DNA from: Fereydounia khargensis
Taxonomy: Eukaryota > Basidiomycota > Ustilaginomycetes > Urocystidales > Fereydouniaceae
Length of the DNA: 64,000 nt
Assembly (NCBI GenBank): GCA_026413255.1
Contig: JAOCZO010000012.1
Location: 298,363 to 362,362 of the forward strand
Reading direction: 5' to 3'
Below, in pieces: positions 1 through 11,106 of the stretch (positions are counted from its first letter, which is position 1; every line of letters begins with the position of its first letter). A program made the translations under genes and the position numbers. The notes under the pieces are model-generated. The model saw only the letters and a list, made by a program, of their open reading frames with translations, did no database searches and had not been told where the DNA came from.

Positions 1-17
1 ACGTTCTCCAAAACACC

Positions 18-1844
18 TTACGGCTGTGAATCGTTGCCCTTCTTTCTCCGACTCGATTTGCCTTTCGATGTTGATGAAGCGCTTGCAGCTCCAGGAACCG
101 ACTTGGTCGCAGCCTTCGACGGGGTAGACGTCGACCCAGATGTGACGGCGTCGAGCATCTTTTCATCGACGGCATCCTCTGCAGCTTGGGCATCTGGCGA
201 AGGAAGGAAAGCTTGTCGCTCTTCCGGATCCATGTACCTGATCGAGAGATGCAGCTCACCACTGCCCACTCCATCTTCAGGGGAGAGCGTTGAGCGGACC
301 GACCACCTCGCTGGACCTTTAGACTTGCCCTTGCCCGATACGCTGGAGAAGCTCGTCGCGGGCTTGGCTGGGAAGCGCAGTGGATAGCCATCATCATCCG
401 AGTCAAAATAGAGCGCTGTTCCATCCAGCGCAGTCTGTTCGTCCTCCTCCAAGGCTTTGGCTCTGGCGATCTCCTCATCTCTTGGTCCTACTGCTGCCGG
501 TTTGGCCTTTGCTTTAGGCTTCGCGACGGTGACCTTGTGCGTCTTCATGTTGAGACTGAGGACCTTGGCAGTCCTCTGAGCATCTTGCGCTATACCCTTG
601 GCCTTTGCCATGGATCCGTGCTTGCCAAAGGCTGGAGAGGACTGAGACGGCGTGGACGAGGAGGTGCCAGCATTGCTGCCAAGCTCTGGGAACATGGTGG
701 CACCCTCTGCCTTCTTTTCACGATTGCGTGCACGCTCCTCACGAATCAGTTTTGCCTGAATGCGCTGCTGCTCAGCCAGTGCTTCTCGCTCTGAGGACAG
801 TCTCGAGATGAGATCTGATCGAGCAGTGGCGGAAAGCAGAGGCGATGAGGCGCACGACGGACAGCTCGACAGAGGGGAAAGTGGAGTTGGGTAAAGCGCA
901 GAGCATATCACCAGTCCGCAAGAAAGACAGAGCGGCACGTTTGGTGCGACGGCATGTATTCTCCCTTGAAAGAAGGACGCAAAAGTTAGTTTACATGCAC
1001 CATAAGATGCGACGATTCTGAGGTTAAACGACTTACCTTGGCAGAAGCATCGCTTGTGCTTGACGGATCCGGAGTTCCCTTGTGCACCAGTGCTATGGTT
1101 CGTGAGCTCGTCGATAACCTGATCGATGGCGAGCATCTCGGGGGTGGGTGCAAGCACGAGTTCCGATTTGGAGCGTTTCTCTGGTAGCGTCTCAGTCGTT
1201 CGGCCTCCAGCCAGCGTCTGGTCCGCGGGCCCTGCAGAGTCGTGCATTGTGTTCGGTTGGGCCTCAGGAGGCATGTCTGGTGCAGATTGACTCTCGCCTT
1301 TCCCCCGGCCTTTCGTCTTCCCCGTGCCCGAGAAAAAGCCAAGATCGTCATCCCGATTCTTGATGTAGACAGTCCCCTGACCGCCAAAGGCCGCGCTTAT
1401 GTCGTCCAGGTTCACGCCGGAAGAGTCAATCTGTCTCGGAGGTAGTGGCTTCCCAATGCCAGCCCTGGTACTAAGACTTTTCTTTGCCTTGCCCTGCTTG
1501 TTGAATCTCGTTGATGTGGGAGGATCTACCACCTCGGGAACGGGTGCTCGCGGCTGAGGAAATCGAGAGTCGGTGTAGGTTGAAATGAAGTTCCGAGCCC
1601 TAGCGTCGTCAGTCCCAAGAAGACCTTCCAGATGAGTCTGGAGAGCATCACGACTGTCGAAAGAGTCGAGGAACGGAATGATTTGGGAAGAGATGGTCTC
1701 CTTGTCTAGTGTCGTGTGTAGAAACCATGTCGCATGACAATGTATCAGAGCCTGTATTCACAAGCAATCCGGTGTCAAAGTCAACTCACCGAAACCCAAG
1801 AGCTGGACGAGCTGATCAGCCCATTTGATACCGTCCTTCGCCAT
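18..1844 (-). CDS. TRIP4: TRIP4/ASC-1-like C2HC5 zinc-finger protein (3 exons)
   Basis: Exons 1844-1790, 1705-1037 and 964-18 give 556 aa. The first intron (84 nt) uses GTGAGT and ends at CACTAG; the second (72 nt) is a multiple of three and would otherwise be read through. Splicing restores the zinc-finger signature CFCQGRIHAVAP followed by CLSCG and CPSC at about residues 235-275, matching the zf-C2HC5 domain of activating signal cointegrator 1. The N-terminus (KWADQLVQLLGFDKETI) resembles the TRIP4 N-terminal helical region. Human ASC-1 acts in the ASC-1 complex in transcription and ribosome-collision response; that role is inferred here by family. The C-terminal half is low-complexity and basic at its end, and I see no ASCH domain, which animal proteins carry. 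It is divergent from the gene starting at 2137, with a shared 292-bp promoter. Confidence 0.82.
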
Positions 1845-2136
1845 GGTTGGAAACGATTGGTGTGGAGAGGTATACAAGTGGTAAAGCGGAATGGGCCTTC
1901 GTCTGCATGAGGTTCGAGTTTGATGGCTCAGTCGTGCCCTCCCCACATACGAGTGATCGGGTCTTGCATATTTGGTGCGGTGTATATCCTCGCTCCGCTT
2001 ACAACATTTTGTCCGTTTCCTTCCAAAGCCTGTTCTCCACATACTTTGACCTCGATCAGATCGAGAGCGAAGACAGGTTCTTGCCACCACTTCCGACACT
2101 TTGTTAGAACAAGTAGACTAACGACGCACTACCGTG

Positions 2137-2584
2137 ATGGAGTCCAGTATCGACCAGGTCGCTGCCAAGTGCGGCAAGGAGCTCGGTGAGTAGGGTGGCA
2201 GCCGCGTTCCAGAGGTTGAGCAAGTGCACATGTCACTGACCTGGCTGAGCAGACACTTTCCAGCGCTGCATTCTCGCAAACCAGAAGGATCCATCGGCAT
2301 GTGACGAGTACAAGCTTGCTCTGTCACGGTGTGCCGCCAACGCAGTGCCGCTTCTGCACGAAGTCAAGAACCGATGTGCGCAGCAGGTGCTCGCCTACGA
2401 CCGATGCCTAGCGCAGTACTCCTCACAAGGAGACGAGGTGCTGGAGAAGAACTGCACTCCCCGTCTCAAGGACCTCTGGCTTTGCACCGAGCGCGTGAAG
2501 CGGGAGGCTGAGGAGCGTGGGAACGAGAGCATCCAGCGCAGCAAGAGCCAAGGCCAAGCGGCGCTTTCGGAGGGGCCGAAGTGA
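2137..2584 (+). CDS. Twin CX9C mitochondrial protein, CHCHD5/Mix14-like
   Basis: Exons 2137-2185 and 2253-2584 encode 126 aa; the 67-nt intron runs from GTGAGT to GAGCAG. Four exact CX9C motifs are visible: CGKELDTFQRC, CDEYKLALSRC, CAQQVLAYDRC and CTPRLKDLWLC. That means two coiled-coil-helix-coiled-coil-helix units, the arrangement of human CHCHD5 and yeast Mix14. Such proteins are imported into the mitochondrial intermembrane space and oxidised by the Mia40/Erv1 relay; the precise function is not known. The C-terminal 25 residues are basic, Ser/Gln-rich and probably disordered. The splice is required to join the first Cys pair, which supports the exon structure. Confidence 0.88.
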
Positions 2585-5500
2585 TGACACTCTTGCCGTC
2601 ACACCACTGATAACCCAAAAAGAAGAGGCTTTGAACGGTCACCTGGCTATGCTCAATAGAAAACGGCGGCCGAGGCGAGGCTCTGCGTCGGAACGGATCC
2701 GAGTGCAAGTCACTTGGCAAGGCGAGCCAAACCTTGACCACAAATCAACATTAAGTAAGCGGCTTAGGCAACAGACTAGATCCACAGATTCGACTTGAGG
2801 TGACAACCAGATGCCACACCAATGTCAAGGTTACAGTCTGCTTGCCTCGCCCTTGATACAAGATGACGAGTACCCTCCTTGCTTCCCGCCTTATCGACGC
2901 TTGCTTGCGTGCGTCTGAAGTCTCATTGCACATGTACCATACAAGCACCATATTAAGTATTCTCAACTACGAGCGCGTCTTTCTCCTTTCGCATGTGCAT
3001 CTCGCTTGCCTCAAAGTGGTCGGCTCGTCCAGATCCGCATCGAGAACTGGTCATAGAACACCTTCCAGAAACATGTGCTCTGCATAGGGGACAGGGCGCA
3101 AGTGAATCTCACGAGGCCTTGCGGCATCAGCAACGCACGCGGGCCGAGGTTTAGCAGCACTCATTGACAGCATGACAGGGACTAGCGCGGACGCAAGGCG
3201 CTACTGAACCAGCTATCTCTCGCAACATACAGACAGACATCCAAGCTCCTGATAAGAGGACACCTTGACCTGTCCAGCGTCCCGGCTCGGATCCGCCAGA
3301 ACTCACGAACGAGCCATTTGCAGTTAAAATGTCTCCGGCCTGTTTGTTTTTAGTCTCGTCCGTTGCATCAACGTGAGATTGCCCTCTCTCACAACACAAG
3401 TCTGTGTGAAACAGCATATCGATAGAGAGAAGAGACACCACTCACCCAAGGCTCTGCCTCGGTTACGGGCTTCCCGTCTGTGAACACGGTACCGAACCGA
3501 AGTAGAAGTCGAGATCGACGCGCTATCCGGAGCGACAGCCCGGGCAGTCGGCCACAGTCCTGTTTCATGTGAGATGGCGAGGTAGGGTCGAGTTACCTGC
3601 CTGTCTATGACCGACCACGGTGTTGCTGTTCGCGGCCGAGTCGAGTTGATGCGGCGGTGTCTTTCTGTCTTTAAGTGTGTGAGTTTCAAAGTTTTCAGGG
3701 GACGAGGTTGAGGTGCGTGACGCGAGACAGCGCACTTTCTGCGCTGGGGCTAGCCGAGCCCACGTCCCATCTGGCTTTTTGCCTGCACGTCTACGGACTT
3801 GCGCGAAATGTGACCTCGATCTGATCAGAGTGGCCGCTGCCGCTGCCGCCGCCGCCGCTGCTTGCCTCGCTAGTCTTGAGGAGTGCGCTGATCTTTGCAT
3901 TCAAACTCGCAGGAACGGGAATACAGTGAGCCGCCTATGCCCAAGATTGCCGCCCAGTCATTTCGTGCTTTAGCAACAAGTCAGCTCCAATCTGGCGTTA
4001 GCTTGCAAGTTGTTGCTGTTCTGCGTCGTATGCGTGCTTGACTGTATGAGCTAAAAGTGTGTCAACATGCTAAGGCTTTGCTGTATAGCTGACGGAGCGA
4101 TCGAAGAGGCAGAGGTAACTTGCAGTAGTTCTTTTTCTGGCTCAAACGCACGCGGCCATTTCGACGTGAGTGAGCAGTGAGCATGTGTGTTTGTGTGGTT
4201 CATCGCCGGAGCGGACTGTGAATCAGGCGTGTCTTGCTCGCTTTTAAGCTGTGCCGCGTGCCGGGTGCCAGAGAGCGGCGCTGCTGAGGTGCCCGCGGTT
4301 CGGCATTTTGAATTTCATTTTTTTTTTCCTGGACTGGTCTGATCCGCACGGCCTCACGCATGGAACCGTCAAAGTGCGCCTAAACGCAGGAGTGCTTTGC
4401 TTGGTTTCCAGCAGCCCTCTCGCCCTCTGCACTGTGTTTCGATCCTGTTTCTGTCCTTTTCTTAATCCCTACCATCCTGGCTTGGCTTGGCAGGTTTCGT
4501 CTGTTGTGCTGCAGTTTCTTTTTTGAGTCGCTCTGCCACTGTTACCTTTTTTCAATGCAGTCTTGTGTCGGCGTCAACAGTCCATTACGGTGGTCCAGGT
4601 CTGGTCGGATCTCAGACGACGACAATCGCATTGCATGAGCATGACTTTGCTTTTCGGCAGCAACCCTCCCTGCTCGCTTCTAGCACGTCGATGCACAGAG
4701 CGTCCCGACCCTCCCTCCAACCGATTTTAGGGCACACACGGGGAGCTCAATCTACCCTATCCGCTCACATTGTGGCTCCGTTATCGCGCGGTGATGTACT
4801 CTGACTAGACTGTTCGCTCCGACTTGCTGGGCCGCAAAGACAAAGCTATCGTGTGCTTGTCATCAGCCTGGGGCTGCACCGTAAGCCTTGGTCTCACACA
4901 CACTAAGTCCAGACAGTCACGCTTCACGCTCGATACGCCGAGATCCTTTCGTGGCTCAAGAGCATGGATAAGGGATGCAAAGGCAAAAGGGAGAGAGAGC
5001 GAAAAAGGCGAGCCTCAAAAACAGGGTGCAGGGCCCGGAAATCCGACTGCGCAGAAATCAAAACGCAGGGGCAGACGCCCAAATATAGTGAGTGAGGAAC
5101 CATGGAAAGAGAAGCCGTCTTGCCGAGCCTCAGCCGATGTAGACGTTCTGTGCTTAGCCTGTCACACATACACACACACTCACTAATGGACAGTACAGCA
5201 CGCCGAACAAGCATAGCCAAGGCCGGCGAGAAAAAGGAAAAAAGTTCAGTCATGGCATCGTTTCAGGTCCCACTGGACAAGGTCACGCCTCGCTGTCCAG
5301 CTCTGGCTGCCCAAACCTCAAGCGCAATCACTGCCTGCCTTGCTGTTTCCGCCGGACCTCCTCGCCTTGCTCAGTCTCCAGCCTCCCTGATCCTTTCCTT
5401 TGAGCTCAACCCTGTCGGTCCGTGACATATCCCCTCCTCTATTCCTTTCTCTTCACCTGTATCTTCACCCTGCCGTGGGCTTGATCGCCTCTTCTTTTTC

Positions 5501-5628
5501 CCCACACCGCCCCAGCCTCGTCCTCACCTCTTCATCGCCGCCTTTATTATCGCCCTATAGTCGCCTTCTTTCACCCCTCTCGTCTCTCCTTGGCATCACA
5601 CTATTCCACCATCAACGTAGAAGCAACC
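2585..5628. other. 3-kb intergenic region without a credible gene
   Basis: No ORF here has homology-like composition, splice support or a good start context; all are short and overlap in several frames. It holds a GCC/GCT-rich patch (about 3828-3870), the palindromic motif ACGGTACCGAACCG at 3486-3499 (also found at 36784), a T-run near 4318, short CA repeats near 5165-5185, and a strongly pyrimidine-rich stretch from about 5400 to 5620. The last is probably the promoter and leader of the dehydratase gene. An unrecognised noncoding RNA cannot be excluded. Confidence 0.6.
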
Positions 5629-6930
5629 ATGTTCGCCTCCGAACGCCCCCATCGATATTCTATCTTTACCCACTCTGTCGGTGCCAACGTCTCCGGCCAC
5701 TCACTTATCGAGAAGATCGAGGCCATTGCCGCCGCTGGTTTTGACGGCATCGAGCTCTTTCAGGACGATCTCGATGCGTTCGCCCAGTCTTCCTTCTTCC
5801 AGCAGATCCTAGAGGTTCACGAGGAGCAGCAGAAGGCCCTTTTGACGCCTCCCGAGAGCCCTGCCTTTGTGCCGCGCCGTGTATCTGATGTCTCATCTGT
5901 CAGCCCTGCTCCCACTTTCAAGAAGCCCTCTTTCGACGATGACCTCCTCGTTCGCACCGAGTTTGGCAACCTGGTTATCGGCTCTGACAACCTTCCTATG
6001 ACATATAATGCCCACGGTATCTGCACGGCTACCGAATTCCGCCATGAGATGGCAGCGGCTTCATATATCGCATCATACTGTGCCTCGCTCGGTCTCAAGA
6101 TCTACAGCCTTCAGCCTCTTCGCGACTTTGAGGGATGGGTCGACCCCAAGATGCGTCACCTAGCTGTCCAGCGCGTTCGCTCGAGGTTTGAAGTCATGAA
6201 GGCACTCGGCACGGAGATGCTCCTCATCTGCTCCAGCAACATCCCTGCACCCAAGACCACGGGCGACATTGAGCGTATCGCCGAAGACCTTGCTCTTATC
6301 GGCGACCTCGCTGCCAAGTTTGGTCCCATCGCGGTCCCCAGTGAGGGCCAGGGCCGCATCAAGCTTCCTTCCAGGATCAAGATTGGGTACGAGGCACTCT
6401 CATGGGGAGCCCACGTCAACCTTTGGGCTGATGCCTGGCGTGGCGTCCAACTTGCTGACAGGCCCAACATCGGCCTCATCCTGGACTCATTCAACACTCT
6501 TGGCCGCCAGTACGCCGACCCCTGTACTTCCAGCGGTGTCGTCGAGGACGTCGAGGACCCGTATGCCAACCTCATGGACTCGCTCAAGCAGATCGGAAAT
6601 GTCCCCTCGGACAAGATCTTTTTCCTGCAGATTGGAGATGCTCGCAAGATGCCATCGCCTCTTACTCCCTCGCCTAACCCGGAGGAGCCCCGCCCTGCTC
6701 GAATGATCTGGTCTCGGGGTAACCGTCTCTTCCCCTGCGAGCGCGAGCGTGGCGCCTTCCTTCCTGTTCGCGAGTTTGTCGAGGCTGTTGTTCGGGCTGG
6801 GTATCGTGGCCCTTGGAGCATTGAGGTATTTAACAGCAGTCTCTTTGAAAGGTGCCGCTCCATCCCCACCTCGCACGCCAGGAGGGCTCGTGACGGCCTT
6901 GATAAGCTCGTTGAGGAGGTATATGCTTAG
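5629..6930 (+). CDS. qa-4: 3-dehydroshikimate dehydratase (QA-4/QutC type)
   Basis: Single exon, 433 aa, with the start chosen at the ATG in the context GCAACCATGTTC; the frame is open upstream but only from a TTG. The protein has the sugar phosphate isomerase/epimerase (xylose isomerase-like TIM barrel) pattern: IEKIEAIAAAGFDGIELF near the N-terminus, NLWADAWRGVQLADRPNIGL and LDSFNTLGRQYADP in the middle, and GYRGPWSIEVFN near the end. This is the layout of fungal 3-dehydroshikimate dehydratases, which convert 3-dehydroshikimate to protocatechuate in quinate/shikimate catabolism, with a divalent metal held by Glu/Asp/His of the barrel. No other quinate genes are next to it. An insertion of about 40 residues around residue 80 (TPPESP...) is probably a surface loop. 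Confidence 0.85.
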   Translation: MFASERPHRYSIFTHSVGANVSGHSLIEKIEAIAAAGFDGIELFQDDLDAFAQSSFFQQILEVHEEQQKALLTPPESPAFVPRRVSDVSSVSPAPTFKKPSFDDDLLVRTEFGNLVIGSDNLPMTYNAHGICTATEFRHEMAAASYIASYCASLGLKIYSLQPLRDFEGWVDPKMRHLAVQRVRSRFEVMKALGTEMLLICSSNIPAPKTTGDIERIAEDLALIGDLAAKFGPIAVPSEGQGRIKLPSRIKIGYEALSWGAHVNLWADAWRGVQLADRPNIGLILDSFNTLGRQYADPCTSSGVVEDVEDPYANLMDSLKQIGNVPSDKIFFLQIGDARKMPSPLTPSPNPEEPRPARMIWSRGNRLFPCERERGAFLPVREFVEAVVRAGYRGPWSIEVFNSSLFERCRSIPTSHARRARDGLDKLVEEVYA

Positions 6931-7268
6931 AGTGTCTGGGTCTCTTGTCATCATCTGGTTACTCTTTCTCGCCAACAGCTTGTTTTCACTCTTCTTTTTT
7001 TTTCTCTTCACGCTGCTCAACCAAAGGACTTTATGCAGATCGTAGATACGACTACTATGGACGATGCCTCTCCTTCTCTCGATGTACATTTTACCCCGCA
7101 TTCTACTACCTGGTCACCCCGCATGTATAACCACACAATCGCTATTCTCTGTGCTCTACCTGAATGACTCTCTTGGGCTTTGTCTTTTCCGATTTGTTGT
7201 GTGCCTTGGATCAACATTTAATTGCCAGTCCCGCTTTCAGTTCACAATCCGTTTGTCTTCTTAGGACA

Positions 7269-7327
7269 GGAAGGGTACCTGGAGGCCAACCGTAAATCTC
7301 GATGAGCATCCACTTATTTTTGTCTGC
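7269..7327 (+). repeat. Direct repeat R1, copy 1
   Basis: Shares GGAAGGGTACCTGGAGGCCA and then GAGCATCCACTT with the copy at 8295-8355, with scattered substitutions. The similarity covers about 60 bp and then stops. Confidence 0.6.
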
Positions 7328-7639
7328 GCATCTATACCAGGGTCGAGGTGGTGGTGGTGACCGTGATGGTCCAGGTCAATGTGATGGTCTAGGCCAACCT
7401 CGTGCCCATTACTCAAATCTCTATCTTGGAATGTAAGTCTTTCCGACCCTATTCTTTCTGATGCACGACATCGATGCTTACAATATCTTACTTACACTAC
7501 AGGGAAGGAGTTCACTAGCTATACAACAGATGTGGCGGTTTCAGTTGAAGGGTCGACTAGCTGGAATCAATTGCAGTGGTGATGAGAGAACTACGGTATA
7601 GTGAGGGAGTGTGGGGATGTGCTGGAATCTGACTTAGAT

Positions 7640-7745
7640 CGCAGCCTCAGGCTGCGAAAAGTCGCATCAATTTTCGCAGCTCCCAGCTGAGAACTGGGGG
7701 CATTCCTTTCGCAGCCCTTAGCTGCGAAAAATTCGCAGCTCGCTG
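7640..7745. repeat. Cluster of alternating TTTTCGCAGC / GCTGCGAAAA motifs
   Basis: In 106 bp the decamer or its core occurs about six times in both orientations. Two perfect hairpins result: CGCAGCC-TCA-GGCTGCG at 7640-7656, and TTTCGCAGC-CCTTA-GCTGCGAAA at 7707-7729. Such arrays are typical of subterminal repeats of DNA transposons or of protein-binding sites, but no matching array was seen at the other side of the island. Confidence 0.7.
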
Positions 7746-8294
7746 CTGTTCTACAACTGTTTCCTCCAGTTTCTACTCAAGAACATTCCAGGCTAAGGAT
7801 GGGCTGAGAACAATCAAAAGCGCCATGTCATCTCAAAGACGTTGCTTCAAAGGGCTCTCCTTCTCATCATGATCTGCATCAAGGAACTTTGCCGTTTTGA
7901 CTATCAGCATGGCCAGCTTAATTCCTCCTGGGGCCCTCGTGTCGGTCGCGCTTATTCCATCCACAATTGACTTATATCCTTCGTTGAGGCACTCTGTGCA
8001 ACTCAAAAGCTCAGGCGCAAACCTGATAATAGGACAATGTACGGCAAATACAAGTTCCTTCTCATCATGGATTGCCACTGAAGAAAGTCAACTCTATCTG
8101 GCTACACCAACTTTACGGCCAACCTGCAAAAGACGTTGCTCCTGCAATTCTTCTTCAATTGAGGTGAACAGCCTGGCACAGTCTTCCCAGAGAGCAAGAA
8201 GGACAACAAGTATATTTGGTGCAAGGACGTGACCATTTGCTGAGAGTCTTTGGATCAACTATCATGGACCGTCATCATCACAGCTCAATACTGG

Positions 8295-8355
8295 AAGGGT
8301 GCCTGGAGGCCAACTGACAATCTTGACGAGCATTCACTGGTCTTTGCCTGTGCTA
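8295..8355 (+). repeat. Direct repeat R1, copy 2
   Basis: Diverged copy of 7269-7327, reading GGAAGGGTGCCTGGAGGCCA and then GAGCATTCACTG. The two copies lie about 1 kb apart in the same orientation. Confidence 0.6.
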
Positions 8356-8870
8356 CCCTCCTGCAGAACCTTCAATACAAGCTGGCAACAACACTTCTTC
8401 CCTTCCTCATCTACCGTAAGAAGCTCCATCCATCCATGGCTTGGTCTTGTCAGTTGAAGCCTTGGTTCAGTCCCACAAGCAGGAGTTCTACAGTGTTGGT
8501 GACAAAGCTTTGTTCATTGCTGGTTGTCCTGGTCTGAGTTGACTTACTGTATACTATCCAACCCTTTTCCGTTGATGAAAGCCAGTGCAATGGATCACTT
8601 TTGATGCATGTATGGCAAAGCAGGACTAGCAGGCCAAGGCACTTATGTCTGGAGACGTGCCAAAGCCAACAAAGTCAGGATCACACTCAGAACCAAGGCA
8701 TCAAGCAAGTCACTTCATCATTGTTTGGAGGTCTCCTACGTATCCTACAGCTCCGGAATGGCAAATCTGCCAGTTTTGGCCATCATGATGGATGAGTTTG
8801 ACAAGAAAGCAACAACACTGAGATCCAGCAGAAGCTCCAAATGGCAGGCTACGTCCATTGACAGAAGTTC

Positions 8871-9611
8871 TTGCAAGGGGTACAAAGGGCCATCAAACAA
8901 TTGGGTATAGGAGGAGATAACAATCCCAAGGATGCTTACCCCAAAAAGGCATCATACAATTGTCTCACACCAGCTGAGATTGAAGAGGCATTGAGCAATG
9001 GGACTTTTCAAAGGCTTGACCAAGAGACCAAGGAAGGCTCAGAGATCGTTGACTATCTCAGGAAGGCCGAGCGCAATGGCACAGCATCTATTGAAGAGCT
9101 TTATAACACCATCAAAGCACGCCATGCAAAGTCAACTGCCAGGTCTAATTGTCAAGCTGCCCTCATCAACAAAGCAAAAAAGCTCAAAAGGGCAAAGATG
9201 CATTCTGAGTTTTGGAAGAGAGGATCAGGAACACTGGAGGAGGGCGACACAGCAATCAATCAGCTCAACAAGATGAACATGCTCAATCAATTTGCTGGCT
9301 ACATCAAAAAGGGTTTCAGGTCTGGCACAGTTGCGTCTTGCGTGAACAGTAAATGGTACCAGGATGATGCAAATGCCTGGATGGTGGGTACGAGCGTTGT
9401 CAAGCAGTCGAACAAGAGGACAAGCCGGCCTGAGCTTGGTAGTGGCCAGCTGTCTGTCTTGGGCAACTTTACCGGCTACTGCAACCATCTCGGGTTGCAC
9501 TTCTTTGATATCCATACCCCCTCGGTCCCTGATTCTGGTGGCCTGGCAGCTGTGGAACTTTCGGTGCGCATTGCCACCACTGCCAATGGGGTAGTCCGAT
9601 GCCCAATTTGA
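8871..9611 (+). CDS. Unrecognised ORF in accessory island
   Basis: Open for 246 codons with a plausible ATG. The first about 165 residues look like real protein: charged and helical, with runs such as AEIEEALSNGTFQRL and KAKKLKRAKMHSEFW. From about residue 170 the composition changes, and a GTGGGT at about 9382 could be a splice donor, so the true exon may end there. No domain is recognised. The following ORF is in another frame 70 bp downstream and could be a later exon of the same gene. It may be a transposon-derived or lineage-specific gene. Confidence 0.3.
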   Translation: MQGVQRAIKQLGIGGDNNPKDAYPKKASYNCLTPAEIEEALSNGTFQRLDQETKEGSEIVDYLRKAERNGTASIEELYNTIKARHAKSTARSNCQAALINKAKKLKRAKMHSEFWKRGSGTLEEGDTAINQLNKMNMLNQFAGYIKKGFRSGTVASCVNSKWYQDDANAWMVGTSVVKQSNKRTSRPELGSGQLSVLGNFTGYCNHLGLHFFDIHTPSVPDSGGLAAVELSVRIATTANGVVRCPI

Positions 9612-9680
9612 TGCTGCACGTGGCAGGAGACGGACGGCAGCAGTAGCAGCAACAACCACCACGACCAAAGAGCTTTCCTA

Positions 9681-10397
9681 ATGCATCTCGTCAATGACCA
9701 TGAGCTCCCTGTCCTGCGCTTTGGAGATGGTAGCGTGGTCCAATCGGTCATGGAGGGTGACCTGCCAGACCCCTGCTGCATCCTGCCTTTTGTCTCCGCT
9801 CAGGTTAAGGATCAGCCGGGCATCCAGCTGAGGCGTGCCGATCCGAAAGAGGACTTGCACAAGGTGTTTGGCCTTGTGCAGCCTCGATTCTCAGTCAACA
9901 AGGCAGCTGCAAATCCTCGAACAGCCCTTGTGCCTCCATCAGAACAAAAGGAGAGGACCCAGAGCGCATATCAGAAAAGGCTGGCCAACATGTCACCGGA
10001 AAAGCTTGCCAAGTTCCGTGAAGATTCCAAGAGGAGGGCTAACAAGAGACATGTGGAAATCAAGCAGGGAAAGGCTACGGTCTCGGCAAGGACAAGGGAG
10101 AAACAGCGAGCAAACGCCAAAGGACGATACAAGACGAGAGCCTCAATGACACCTGAGGAGCGAGAGAAGGCTGAAAAGGCAGCAAGAGAACAATACCACC
10201 GCCTGAAAGGAACGTCCAGGAACGCCAAAGCATCCAGCAGGCGCCAAACCCTTGATGACTCTGATGGCGACAATAGCAACAACGGCACGGACGACTACAG
10301 CAGCGACAGGAATGATGAAAGTGACGCCTCGCTATCTGACCTAACGAAATTGGAACACATGGATGATGACGACAATCAAAGCAACCCAGATGGGTGA
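9681..10397 (+). CDS. Unrecognised ORF with basic and acidic low-complexity tail
   Basis: 238 codons. Residues 1-75 look globular (VNDHELPVLRFGDGSVVQ). Residues 85-180 are Lys/Arg/Glu-rich with two repeated units beginning NMSPEKLAKFRED and SMTPEEREKAEKA, probably DNA- or RNA-binding or coiled coil. The end is Asp/Ser/Asn-rich. The open frame extends upstream of the ATG (DQRAF before it), so this may be a 3' exon. Similar basic S/T-P-E-repeats occur in proteins of fungal mobile elements, but I cannot assign a family. Confidence 0.33.
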   Translation: MHLVNDHELPVLRFGDGSVVQSVMEGDLPDPCCILPFVSAQVKDQPGIQLRRADPKEDLHKVFGLVQPRFSVNKAAANPRTALVPPSEQKERTQSAYQKRLANMSPEKLAKFREDSKRRANKRHVEIKQGKATVSARTREKQRANAKGRYKTRASMTPEEREKAEKAAREQYHRLKGTSRNAKASSRRQTLDDSDGDNSNNGTDDYSSDRNDESDASLSDLTKLEHMDDDDNQSNPDG

Positions 10398-10562
10398 GAC
10401 CAGCGGCCCAGGACTTGTAGGATCCCAAGCGACGACGAAGGCGAGACTGACAAAGGCAAGGATACGGATGGCCCACCAGACCGCAAGAGCAGTCGCTTGA
10501 CACTCAAAACGGTTGCGCACACTTGCTAGCTGGTGCAGCCTTGTCTGTCGTGCTGCTCTCAC

Positions 10563-10757
10563 TTTCTTCTCTCTCAATCATCTTGTTGCCCTGCTTTTGC
10601 GTGATGCGTGTCCAATTGATTGGTCTGGATTTAAATTTTGCAACATATCGGAGCAGCGGACACAACTTGTCAGAGCGTACAAAACTGAACCTGGCTGGGA
10701 GGATCGTATGAACGGGGTGCGCGGCAAATCAGATGGGCGGGGCGTGGGGAAAGAGAA
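10563..10757 (+). repeat. Direct repeat R2, copy A
   Basis: Aligns with 11491-11785: both contain TTGTTGCC-TGCTTTTGC, then TTTTGCAACATATCGGAGCA, then GGATCGTATGAAC and a GGCGGGGCRTGGGG end. Copy A lacks an internal stretch of about 90 bp that is present in copy B. Confidence 0.75.
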
Positions 10758-11106
10758 GGGCACCAGACGCGCGTGCGCCCGCACACACACCAGGACTTGT
10801 GGCTGGAGCGTGCTGAAATGCGACTAGGCTTGTGGGTGCGCTCGCTGGCAATGCCTGCACAAGGCCGTCTTTCCCCAATGCACAACACCGCACTTACACA
10901 GATGAAGAGGGAGGTGAGTGTTCCTATGTCAGGGTTCTCAGTTGAAGTCAGTACTCACACCATGCCTTAACTACAGTATCTAGACGACAATTGAGTTACA
11001 TATGCAGGCGTGACCAGGAAAGCTCCCGTCCACAACTATGGACCTGAAGAAAACGGAAAGTTGTTTGAACCTTTCATAACCTGTTGGACAAAATAACCAT
11101 TCCATT

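Larger units (their letters stand above)
7260..8870. other. Accessory island, left part: repeats and broken coding-like sequence
   Basis: After the dehydratase 3' region the sequence becomes less GC-rich and no intact gene can be recognised. About 60 bp near 7269-7327 recur as a diverged direct copy at 8295-8355 (GGAAGGGTRCCTGGAGGCCA core). A cluster of inverted motifs lies at 7640-7745. Short ORFs with coding-like stretches (for example around 8250-8537 and 8608-8910, plus strand) change frame repeatedly, as expected for decayed DNA. The type of element could not be identified. Confidence 0.5.

Noticed and set aside
1752-1789. 38-nt first intron ending at GAATACAG in the TRIP4-like gene
   Set aside because: It would put the next exon out of frame; the acceptor at 1706 keeps frame and gives the expected N-terminal helix region.
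3565-3973. Alanine-rich ORFs over the GCC repeat
   Set aside because: Both strands give open frames only because of the trinucleotide repeat; no other protein-like sequence.
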